From assembly GCA_963837655.1 (NCBI GenBank), contig CAWIOK010000006.1, forward strand, positions 372,001 through 436,000: a stretch of DNA of 64,000 nt, written 5' to 3'. Numbering within the stretch: the stretch's first letter is position 1; every line of letters starts with the position of its first letter. Positions 24,062 to 31,394 of this stretch are shown in pieces. This DNA is from CAVVSD01 sp963837655. Lineage in GTDB: Bacteria > Actinomycetota > Thermoleophilia > Solirubrobacterales > Solirubrobacteraceae. The position numbers and the translations under genes were made by a program. The notes below the pieces were generated by a model. That model ran no database searches. It saw only the letters and a program-made list of their open reading frames with translations, and was not told where the DNA came from.

Positions 24062-25468
24062 ATGCCCCCAAAGACCCTGCAGGACGTCCTCGACGCCGCG
24101 CCGAACACGGTCGAGCTTCTTCGGAACTCCCAGATCGGCGCGTACGTGTATCCCGTCGTGCCCGCCGAGTTCTCGAACTGGCGCCGCGAGCAGCGCGCCT
24201 GGCGTGAGTCGGCCGTCCTGTTCGACCAGTCGCACCACATGGCCGGCCTGTTCATGCGCGGCCCCGGCGCGATCAAGCTGATCTCCGACACCGCGATCAA
24301 CAGCGTCGCGAACTTCCCCGTCGACATGGCCAAGCAGTACGTGCCGACGACGCCCGCGGGGCACGTCATCGGTGACGGCATCCTCTTCCACCTGGCCGAC
24401 GAGGAGTACCTCTACGTCGGCCGCGCCCCGGCGTCGAACTGGCTGCAGTTCCACGCGGAGACCGGCGGCTACGACGTCGAGATCGAGAAGGACGACCGCT
24501 CCCCCATGCGTCCGATGGGGCAGGCCGTCACCCGCTCGTACTGGCGCTTCCAGATCCAGGGCCCGAACGCCTGGCAGGTCATCGAGGCCGTCAACGGCGG
24601 CCCTGTCGAGCAGCTGAAGTTCTTCCGCATGGCGACGATGAACGCCGCGGGCCGGTCGGTGCGCACGCTGCGCCACGGCATGGCTGGCGCGCCCGGCCTG
24701 GAGCTGTGGGGCCCGTACGAGAACTACCTCGAGGTGCGCGAGACGATCCTCGAGGCGGGCAAGGAGTTCGGCATCGAGCCGGTCGGCGCCCGCGCCTACG
24801 CCTCCAACACGCTGGAGTCGGGCTGGATCCCGTCCCCGCTGCCCGCCATCTACACCGGCGACGAGCTGCGCGCGTACCGCGAGTGGCTGCCCGCCGCCGG
24901 CTACGAGGCGACCAACGCCCTCGCCGGCAGCTTCGTGTCCGACGACATCGAGGACTACTACACCAACCCGTACGAGCTGGGCTACGGGCACATGCTGAAG
25001 TTCGACCACGACTTCCACGGCCGGGAGGCGCTCGAGGCGCTCGACCCCGCCGCGCAGCGTCGCAAGGTCACCTTCGCGTGGAACGCGGACGACCTCGGGG
25101 ACATCCTCGCCAACACGGGCGACGGCGACGGATCCGGCTTCATGCAGTTCGACATGCCGATCGCCAACTACGGCTCGTCGAGCTTCGATGCGGTCAAGGA
25201 CGGCGACGGCTCGGTCGTCGGCGCCTCCATGTTCGCCGGGTACAGCGCCAACGAGAGCGCGGCGCTGTCCCTCGGCGTCGTCGACGCGAACGTCCCGGTC
25301 GGCACCGAGCTCGTCCTGACCTGGGGCGAGCCGGGCGGCGGCTCGAAGAAGCTCACGGTGCAGCCGCACGAGGAGAAGGACGTGCGCGTCATCGTCAGCC
25401 CGGTCCCGTACGCGGAGACCGTGCGCAACGAGTACGAGGGCGAGTGGCGTTCCGCAGCGCAGGTCTGA
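24062..25468 (+). CDS. LigM-like tetrahydrofolate-dependent aromatic O-demethylase (GcvT-fold)
   Basis: 468 residues, close to the length of LigM (vanillate/3-O-methylgallate O-demethylase). It is an aminomethyltransferase (GcvT)-fold protein: FSNWRREQRAWRESAVLFDQS, NSVANFPVDMAKQYVPTTPAG, the SYWRFQIQGPNAWQVIE folate-domain element, and HDFHGREALE. LigM moves a methyl group from an aryl ether to THF, giving a phenol and 5-methyl-THF. Dimethylsulfoniopropionate or other methyl donors remain possible. The start at 24062 follows GAGAGGAG. First gene of a rightward operon under PadR; the next gene overlaps its stop by one base. Confidence 0.78.
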   Translation: MPPKTLQDVLDAAPNTVELLRNSQIGAYVYPVVPAEFSNWRREQRAWRESAVLFDQSHHMAGLFMRGPGAIKLISDTAINSVANFPVDMAKQYVPTTPAGHVIGDGILFHLADEEYLYVGRAPASNWLQFHAETGGYDVEIEKDDRSPMRPMGQAVTRSYWRFQIQGPNAWQVIEAVNGGPVEQLKFFRMATMNAAGRSVRTLRHGMAGAPGLELWGPYENYLEVRETILEAGKEFGIEPVGARAYASNTLESGWIPSPLPAIYTGDELRAYREWLPAAGYEATNALAGSFVSDDIEDYYTNPYELGYGHMLKFDHDFHGREALEALDPAAQRRKVTFAWNADDLGDILANTGDGDGSGFMQFDMPIANYGSSSFDAVKDGDGSVVGASMFAGYSANESAALSLGVVDANVPVGTELVLTWGEPGGGSKKLTVQPHEEKDVRVIVSPVPYAETVRNEYEGEWRSAAQV

Positions 25469-26097
25469 TGAGCGACCACATCGCTGAACTGGCCCGGCTG
25501 GGCAGCGCGACGGTCTACGAGGGCGGGGGCCGCATCGGCTTTGTCGATGCGGACCTCGTCCAGGTCGTCCCGGGCTCGCGCGTGGCGGGCCCGGCCCGCA
25601 CCGTCGCGTGTGCCCAGGGGGACAACCTCATGGTCCACGCGGCGATGGCCGCCGTGCAGCCGGGCGAGGTCCTCGTGCTGACGATGCCCACGCCCGCGCC
25701 GGTGGCGCTGGTCGGCGACCTACTGGCCACGCAGGCCAAGGTCCACGGAGCCGTGGCGATCCTCATCGACGCCGCGATCCGCGACCGCGAGGAGCTCGTC
25801 GAGCTCGGCCTGCCGATCTGGGCCCGCTGGGTCCGGGTGAAGGGCGCGGAGAAGGACACGCCGGGCACGATCGGCGATCCGGTCACCGTCGGCGGCGTGA
25901 CGATCAACACCGGTGACGTCGTCGTCCTCGATGCCGACGGCGTCGCGGTCGTGGAGGCCGGCGACGTGGAGCGGGTGCTCGAGGGCGCGCAGGCCCGCGA
26001 GGACAAGGAGAGCGCCAAGCGGGAGCGGCTGCAGGCCGGCGAGCTCTCCTACGAGATGGACGGGCTGCGTGCCGTCGTCGAGGGGGCAGGACGATGA
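25468..26097 (+). CDS. RraA-like / LigK-type 4-hydroxy-4-methyl-2-oxoglutarate aldolase family protein
   Basis: 209 residues with the RraA-fold core: SATVYEGGGRIGFVDADLVQV, GPARTVACAQGDNLMVHAAM, GDLLATQAKVHGAVAILIDAAIRD and a late DADGVAVVEAGD segment. In aldolases of this family (HMG/CHA aldolase, LigK, GalC) an Arg-Asp pair and metal ligands sit in the GAVAILIDAAIRDREEL region, which is intact here. Located directly after a LigM-like gene, a role cleaving a C4-C6 oxo-acid at the end of a protocatechuate/gallate 4,5-pathway is plausible. Start ATG overlaps the previous TGA by one base. Confidence 0.8.
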   Translation: MSDHIAELARLGSATVYEGGGRIGFVDADLVQVVPGSRVAGPARTVACAQGDNLMVHAAMAAVQPGEVLVLTMPTPAPVALVGDLLATQAKVHGAVAILIDAAIRDREELVELGLPIWARWVRVKGAEKDTPGTIGDPVTVGGVTINTGDVVVLDADGVAVVEAGDVERVLEGAQAREDKESAKRERLQAGELSYEMDGLRAVVEGAGR

Positions 26098-27038
26098 AGG
26101 GACCGGACGTCGCGCACATCAGCCATGTCGAGCTGCTGACGCCGAAGCCGAGCGAGAGCCTGGCGTTCTTCACCGACGTCATGGGCATGGAGATCGAGTC
26201 GCGGGCCGCGCAGTCCGCCTACCTGCGCGGCTGGGGCGACTACCAGCGCTGGACGCTGAAGCTGACCGAGTCGGACACGTCCGGGCTCGGGGAGATGTCG
26301 CTGCGGGCCTGGGATGACGAGGCGCTGCAGCGGCGCGTGGCGCTCATCGAGGCGAGCGGGCTCGGCGAGGGCTGGATCGACGGCGACGTCGGCCACGGGC
26401 CCGCCTATCGCTTCCGTGACCCCGACGGCCACGTCTGCGAGATCTTCCACGAGGTGGAGCGCTACGTCGCGCCGGAGCATCTGCGTCCGTCGCTGAAGAA
26501 CCAGCCACAGCGGTACACGGCGCGCGGCGCCGCGATCAAGCGCCTCGATCACGTCAACGTCCTCGCCGCCGACGTGCGGGCCAACCGCGAGTTCTGCGTC
26601 GACGTCCTCGACTACCGCTTGCACGAGCGCATCGAGTTCGACAACGGGGTCGAGATGGGTGCGTGGATGAGCACCTCGACGGCCGCACACGAGCTGATCT
26701 ACACGAAGGACGCCTACGGCGTGCGCGGCCGTCTGCACCACGTCGCGTTCTGGGTGGACACGCGCGAGGAGTGCCTGCGCGCGGCGGACATCTTCCTGGA
26801 CAATGACGTCTACATCGAGGCGGCGCCGTCCAAGCACGGCGTGGCGCAGGGCTTCTTCCTCTACGGCTACGAGCCGGGCGGCAACCGCGTCGAGGTCACC
26901 ACGGGCGGCTACATGGTCTACGACCCGGACCCGGAGCCGGTCGTCTGGACCGAGGCGGAGCGCAAGCTCGGGCAGGCGTGGCGTGTCAAGACGATCGAGG
27001 CGTTCCACACCTACGGGACACCGCCCGTCGAAGCCTGA
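26094..27038 (+). CDS. Catechol 2,3-dioxygenase-like extradiol enzyme (VOC, two domains)
   Basis: 314 residues, the length of XylE-type metapyrocatechases. N-terminal module starts ISHVELLTPKPSESLAFFTD; C-terminal module contains IKRLDHVNVLAADVRANREF, GRLHHVAFWVD and GGNRVEVTTGGYMVYD, which place the Fe ligands His-His-Glu, and conserved His/Tyr around the active site. It would open a catechol or hydroquinone-type ring next to a hydroxyl. Its ATG overlaps the aldolase stop by four bases. Likely acts on the demethylated product of the upstream enzyme. Confidence 0.85.
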   Translation: MKGPDVAHISHVELLTPKPSESLAFFTDVMGMEIESRAAQSAYLRGWGDYQRWTLKLTESDTSGLGEMSLRAWDDEALQRRVALIEASGLGEGWIDGDVGHGPAYRFRDPDGHVCEIFHEVERYVAPEHLRPSLKNQPQRYTARGAAIKRLDHVNVLAADVRANREFCVDVLDYRLHERIEFDNGVEMGAWMSTSTAAHELIYTKDAYGVRGRLHHVAFWVDTREECLRAADIFLDNDVYIEAAPSKHGVAQGFFLYGYEPGGNRVEVTTGGYMVYDPDPEPVVWTEAERKLGQAWRVKTIEAFHTYGTPPVEA

Positions 27039-27039
27039 G

Positions 27040-28152
27040 ATGCAGCCGTACCGGGTCGAGGTGCCGGATTCGGCGATCGCGGACCTCCGCGATCGCCTCG
27101 CCCGGACCCGCTGGCCACTCGATCCGGCGAGCCTCGGCTGGGACCGCGGCGCCCCGCTGCACCACGTCCGCGCGCTGGCCGAGCGCTGGCACGACGGCTA
27201 CGACTGGCGGGCATGGGAGGCGCGGCTGAACACGTGGCCGCAAGTGCTGACGGAGATCGGCGGCGCGCCGATCCATGCCGCGCACGTGCGGTCGCCGGAG
27301 TCCGATGCTCTGCCGCTCATCCTGAGCCACGGGTGGCCGGGCTCGATCGCGGAGTTCCTGGACGTGGTCGGGCCGCTGACGGACCCGCGCGCCCACGGGG
27401 GCGACCCGGCCGACGCGTTCCACGTCGTGGCGCCGTCGCTGCCCGGCTTCGGGTTCTCGGGTCCGGCCCCGACGACGGGCTGGTCGCCGCGGCGGATCGC
27501 CGAGGCGTTCGGTGTGCTCATGGAGCAGCTGGGCTACGAGCGCTACGGCGCGCAGGGCGGCGACTGGGGCTCGGCGATCTCGCGCTGGATCGGCGCCACG
27601 TACCCCGACCGGGTCGCGGGCGTCCACATCAACATGCTGTCCGGGGCCTCGCCGCGCGAGGACGACGGCACGCTGTCGGAGGACGAGCGGGCCCGGTTCG
27701 CGCAGGCGCGGGACTTCACGACGAACGGCTCGGGCTACTACGCGCTGCAGTCCACCAGGCCGCAGACGCTCGCCTACGCGCTGACCGACTCCCCGGTCGG
27801 CCAGCTGGCGTGGCTGGCGGAGAAGTACGAGAGCTGGACGGACACGCCGCTGGACGCCGACGCCGTGCTCACCCAGGCGAGCATCTACTGGTTCACGCAG
27901 ACCGCGGGGTCCTCGGCGCAGATCTACCTCGAGCACGTGCGCGCGGGTGGCCGCGGGGCGCCGATCGAGGTGCGTGTGCCGGTGGGCGTCGCGGTGTTTC
28001 CGCAGGACCTGACGCCGCCGATCCGGCGCTACGTGGAGGGGCTGGACGTCGTGCGCTGGACCGAGATGCCGCGGGGCGGGCACTTCGCGGCGATGGAGGA
28101 GCCCGAGCTGCTCGTGGACGACGTCAGGGCGTTCTTCCGGGCGCTTCGCTGA
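27040..28152 (+). CDS. Epoxide hydrolase (alpha/beta hydrolase with EHN domain)
   Basis: 370 residues. An N-terminal EHN domain (RVEVPDSAIADLRDRLARTRWP) is followed by an alpha/beta hydrolase core: oxyanion motif SHGWPGSIAEFLDV, nucleophile elbow GGDWGSAIS, a Tyr-rich cap (NGSGYYALQSTRPQTLAYAL) and the terminal His in PRGGHFAAMEEP. It hydrates an epoxide to a diol through an Asp ester. One base after the upstream stop, so in the same operon. The natural substrate is unknown and in this context may be a meta-cleavage derivative rather than an epoxide. Confidence 0.87.
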   Translation: MQPYRVEVPDSAIADLRDRLARTRWPLDPASLGWDRGAPLHHVRALAERWHDGYDWRAWEARLNTWPQVLTEIGGAPIHAAHVRSPESDALPLILSHGWPGSIAEFLDVVGPLTDPRAHGGDPADAFHVVAPSLPGFGFSGPAPTTGWSPRRIAEAFGVLMEQLGYERYGAQGGDWGSAISRWIGATYPDRVAGVHINMLSGASPREDDGTLSEDERARFAQARDFTTNGSGYYALQSTRPQTLAYALTDSPVGQLAWLAEKYESWTDTPLDADAVLTQASIYWFTQTAGSSAQIYLEHVRAGGRGAPIEVRVPVGVAVFPQDLTPPIRRYVEGLDVVRWTEMPRGGHFAAMEEPELLVDDVRAFFRALR

Positions 28153-28182
28153 GACTGCCTGGGGGCCCGCCTGCGGTGGCTG

Positions 28183-28899
28183 TTACTCCTTCGAGACGCC
28201 GCCTCGGGCCGGCCGCCGTCGCCACCCCTCATCGCTGAGCCAGTCGTGCACGCCGGCCCAGTGCGGCGCCGCCGGATCGATGAGCGCGCGGTGCGCCAGC
28301 TCGGGATGCTCCTGCATCGTGATCGCGGCACCCGCCGCCCGCGCCGTGACGACGTAGTCGCGCGTGTGGGCCACGGGTACGCGCTCGTCGTCCGCCCCGT
28401 GCACCACGAGCACAGGGCAGGCCGGCGTCGACTTCGCCGGCGACGCGGCGGCGTAGCCCGCCGGGTCCTCGTCCGGCGTCCTCTCCATGAAGTCGATGAC
28501 CGCGTCGTCTCCGATCCCCTCGGCGAAGCCACGCACGAGGTCGGTCACCGGCGCGAGCGCGACCACCGCGTCGGCCCGCGCCGCGTGCAGCAGCGCGAGC
28601 TGGCCGCCGACCGAGTGGCCGACGAGCACGACCGGGCCGGGCGCCTCCCCGCGGACGAGGTCGATCGCGCCCCCGGCGTCCTCGACCGTCGCCGGCCAGC
28701 CACCGCCGGTGCCGACGCGCCGGTACTCGACGTTCGCCACCGTCCAGCCCCGATCGCGCAGCGGCGCCACGAGCGGCAGCATGAGGTCGGCGGTGAAGTG
28801 GGCCCTCCAGTATCCGCCGTGGATGAGGACGATCGTGCCCCGCGCACCGCCGGGCCACAGGGCGACCTGCTGCTGCGGGTCGGGCCCGTAGCTACGCAC
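28183..28899 (-). CDS. Alpha/beta hydrolase (esterase-like)
   Basis: 238 residues from a GTG at 28899, chosen because it gives an 8-bp overlap with the upstream cupin gene. Motifs: VLIHGGYWRAHF (oxyanion hole, HGGxW as in kynurenine formamidase-like esterases), nucleophile elbow LVGHSVGGQLAL, acid in VVHGADDERVP and a late His (HPELAHRAL). Cytoplasmic esterase or thioesterase of unknown substrate. Convergent with the epoxide hydrolase operon. Confidence 0.78.
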   Translation of the reverse strand: MRSYGPDPQQQVALWPGGARGTIVLIHGGYWRAHFTADLMLPLVAPLRDRGWTVANVEYRRVGTGGGWPATVEDAGGAIDLVRGEAPGPVVLVGHSVGGQLALLHAARADAVVALAPVTDLVRGFAEGIGDDAVIDFMERTPDEDPAGYAAASPAKSTPACPVLVVHGADDERVPVAHTRDYVVTARAAGAAITMQEHPELAHRALIDPAAPHWAGVHDWLSDEGWRRRPARGGVSKE

Positions 28900-29353
28900 C
28901 CTCGACGGACCCTGGTGGGAGGAAGTCCACGTCGTGCAGCGCCGAGAGGCGCACGACCTCCTCGGGGTCGGTGAGGTCGTGCAGGAGCCCGAAGAGGGTT
29001 GCGAGCTTCCCGCCCGGGCTGACCCAGAAGACCGAGCGTGCCTCGACGTCCTCCCGGTTGTAGTAGGCGTGCGGGACGTCGCGCGGCATCCGCACCAGGT
29101 CGCCGGGGCCGGCCGTCGTCCACTCCCCGTCGAGGTAGAGCGTGTAGGTGCCGTCGAGCACGTAGATGAACTCGTCCTGCGCCGGGTGCACGTGCGGCGG
29201 CACGCCGCTGCCGGCCGGGTCGACCGACAGCCAGGCGAACATCGACGCGCCCTGGGCCTTGGACTCATACCGATGTCCCAGCACGTTCCAGACCTGCCCG
29301 TCGTACGCCTCTTCGGCGCGCGTGATGCCCTTCGCGAGCTCGTCACCGCTCAT
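28892..29353 (-). CDS. Cupin-domain protein
   Basis: 153 residues. The cupin metal motif is visible as PPHVHPAQDEFIYVLDGTYTL (HxH-x-E) and PRDVPHAYYN, giving two His, one Glu and a further His. Such single cupins are dioxygenases, isomerases or ligand-binding proteins; none can be singled out. It is translationally coupled to the downstream hydrolase, suggesting a two-step conversion. Confidence 0.78.
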   Translation of the reverse strand: MSGDELAKGITRAEEAYDGQVWNVLGHRYESKAQGASMFAWLSVDPAGSGVPPHVHPAQDEFIYVLDGTYTLYLDGEWTTAGPGDLVRMPRDVPHAYYNREDVEARSVFWVSPGGKLATLFGLLHDLTDPEEVVRLSALHDVDFLPPGSVEGA

Positions 29354-29403
29354 CGGAATTCCCCCTTGACTTCGACCGCACTTGAACCTTCACGCTGCTC
29401 TGC

Positions 29404-29736
29404 ATGACACCCAGCGAGTACATCATCGCCGAGGTCACGTCGTGGCCCGGCGTCACGGCGGGCCACGGCTCGCGCGGCGAGCTCGGCTTCAGCGTCGGCC
29501 GCCGCCAGCTCGGTCACCTGCACGGTGACCGGGTCGCCCACTTCGGCTTCCCCAAGGCGCTCGGCGCGGAGCTTCGCGCCGCCGGCCGCATCGGTCCCCA
29601 CCCCGTCATGCCCGACAACCCGGGGTGGGGAGCGCGGAAGCTCACGACCGACGCCGACGTCGAGGACGTCATCGCCCTCATGCGGCTCAACTACGACCGC
29701 GTCGTGCTCAGGTACGGCACCCCGGTGGCCGCCTAG
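29404..29736 (+). CDS. DUF5519 (luciferase-domain) small protein
   Basis: 110 residues. The fold signature GVTAGHGSRGELGFSVGRRQLGHLHGDRVAHFGFPK and the C-terminal PGWGARKLTTDADVEDVIALMRLNYD match small DUF5519 proteins that share a C-terminal domain with some luciferases. No enzymatic residues are assigned for the family. It lies alone on the plus strand between leftward genes and ends four bases into the stop of the next leftward gene. Confidence 0.7.
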   Translation: MTPSEYIIAEVTSWPGVTAGHGSRGELGFSVGRRQLGHLHGDRVAHFGFPKALGAELRAAGRIGPHPVMPDNPGWGARKLTTDADVEDVIALMRLNYDRVVLRYGTPVAA

Positions 29737-30446
29737 AGCGCGTCCACCACGTCCGGGATCACGCGCTTGAAGGCCTCGGCGTACCGGATCTCGTTGCGGC
29801 CCGAGGCCCGGCGCGCGTGGTTCCCGCGCTGCTCGGCACGCTGCGCGTAGTACGTCTGGAGGTACTTCTGCGCCTTCATCTCCGCCATCGCGGCCTGCTT
29901 GGCCTCGAAGGCGGAGGTGACGTCGGCGAACACCGACGGCGTGAAGTTGCACAGCTCCGGCTGGTGGGGCTCGAACTGCAGGAACTTCGGCGGGGTGATC
30001 GTCTTGAACGCGCTCGCCACCCCGGCGCCCGCGGCGAGCGCCCGCGCCCGCTCGGTCACGACGAAGGCGATCGGATGGTCGGGATTGAAGGGATCGGTGT
30101 CCGTGTGCGTGATGAGCGTGTCGGGCCCGAACTCCCGGATGATGTCGGCGAGATCGCCGAGAGCGTCCTTGTCGAGCTCGAGCGGGTAGTCGCCGAGGTC
30201 CATGCACGTGAACGTCGCGCCGAGCGCCTTGGCGGCCGCCTCGGCCTCCGCGTGGCGCAGCTCCTTCACGCGCTCGACCGTCTGCCCCGGCTCCTTCCAC
30301 AGCTCGCCGGACTCGCCGCGCTCGCCGTAGGAGAGCGCGATGACGCTCGCTGTGCCGCCCGCCTGGGTCGTCATCGCGATGACGCCACCGGCCCGCCAGA
30401 CGAAGTCGGCGGCGTGCGCCCCGACCACCATGATCCGCTCACTCAT
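29733..30446 (-). CDS. LmbE/PIG-L-fold protein, GalB-like (4-oxalomesaconate hydratase candidate)
   Basis: 237 residues from the ATG at 30446 (MSERIMVVGAHAADFVW). The fold is that of PIG-L deacetylases, but the classical AHPDD motif is replaced by GAHAADFVWRAGG, and a later HTDTDPFNPDHP segment provides His/Asp ligands. GalB, the gallate-pathway 4-oxalomesaconate hydratase, is an LmbE-fold enzyme with the same substitution of the PDD motif, so hydration rather than deacetylation is a reasonable proposal. Overlaps the upstream DUF6282 gene by eight bases. Near LigM- and LigK-like genes. Confidence 0.72.
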   Translation of the reverse strand: MSERIMVVGAHAADFVWRAGGVIAMTTQAGGTASVIALSYGERGESGELWKEPGQTVERVKELRHAEAEAAAKALGATFTCMDLGDYPLELDKDALGDLADIIREFGPDTLITHTDTDPFNPDHPIAFVVTERARALAAGAGVASAFKTITPPKFLQFEPHQPELCNFTPSVFADVTSAFEAKQAAMAEMKAQKYLQTYYAQRAEQRGNHARRASGRNEIRYAEAFKRVIPDVVDAL

Positions 30447-31383
30447 TCGCAGCCTCTTCGATCCCGGCCATCCGCCGGGTGTTCGTGACGGCGACCATGC
30501 GCACGTCGTCTTCAGAGAATCCCGCATCGAGCATCAGGTCCACCATGAGCGGCAGACCGTCCTCGACGGGCGGGTTGGTGCGCTGACCGAGGTCCGTGGA
30601 GAGCAGGTTGCTCTCCACCCCGGTCGCGCGGATGCCCTGCAACATCTGCTCCCACGGCGCCTTGGCGGTGTGGAAGGTGACGAAGCACCGCTCCATCAGC
30701 GCGCCCAGGCGCACGAGGGCGAGCTGATCATCGACGCTCAGCCCCTGGGACGGGAAGTCGGGGTGCGTCACGACGATGTCGCGCACGCCGCGCTCCGCGG
30801 CGGCCCCGACCACGGCGAGGATCTCGTCGCGCCCGAGATGCCCGGTCGCCAGCTGCATGCCGTGGCCGGCGATCACCTCGAGCACCTGCTGGAGCTCCTC
30901 GACGATCCCCCCGGTCTCGTCGAGCACCTCGACCGGCCGGCCGTCGATCCCCTGCGCGCGCAGCTCCTGTTGCATCTGCGCCCACGCTGGCAGGTTCGCG
31001 CGGGGCTCGGGATCGACGCGCCCGGCCGTCTCGTTCGCCGCGTCGACGGTCGGCAGCCAGACCGTCCGCGCGCCCTCACGCGCCGCGATCTCGACAGCCA
31101 GCGGGTTGAGTCCGCCGACCGCGTTGTTCAGCACGATCCCACCCAGGCACCGCACGCCGCCGGGCGCAACGCGCGTCACGACGCTCGCGCGCTCGGCGGT
31201 CGGGTTGTAATGCGACTTGAGGAGGAACCCGGCCAGTCCGCGCTCGGCGAAGATCCCAGCGAGCGTCACGTCGTCGACGCGGCGCGGGATGAGATCCGGT
31301 CCGACGTGCACGTGCGTGTCGAAGCCCCCGCGGACGAGCTCACGGGCTCGCTCACTGGGGACACGATCCGCTGCGACGACCAA
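30439..31383 (-). CDS. DUF6282-type amidohydrolase-like protein
   Basis: 314 residues. The N-terminal GGFDTHVHVGPDLIPRRVDD supplies the HxH metal motif of amidohydrolase-superfamily barrels; further candidate ligands are His in LLKSHYNP, GHLGRDEI and VVTHPDFP, and Asp in STDLGQ. This resembles DUF6282 proteins. It may hydrolyse a lactone or pyrone (as LigI does) but only the fold is supported. Begins 11 bp after the rho stop and runs into the GalB-like gene, so the leftward transcript could include all three. Confidence 0.72.
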   Translation of the reverse strand: MVVAADRVPSERARELVRGGFDTHVHVGPDLIPRRVDDVTLAGIFAERGLAGFLLKSHYNPTAERASVVTRVAPGGVRCLGGIVLNNAVGGLNPLAVEIAAREGARTVWLPTVDAANETAGRVDPEPRANLPAWAQMQQELRAQGIDGRPVEVLDETGGIVEELQQVLEVIAGHGMQLATGHLGRDEILAVVGAAAERGVRDIVVTHPDFPSQGLSVDDQLALVRLGALMERCFVTFHTAKAPWEQMLQGIRATGVESNLLSTDLGQRTNPPVEDGLPLMVDLMLDAGFSEDDVRMVAVTNTRRMAGIEEAANE

Positions 31384-31394
31384 CAGCCCTGCTC

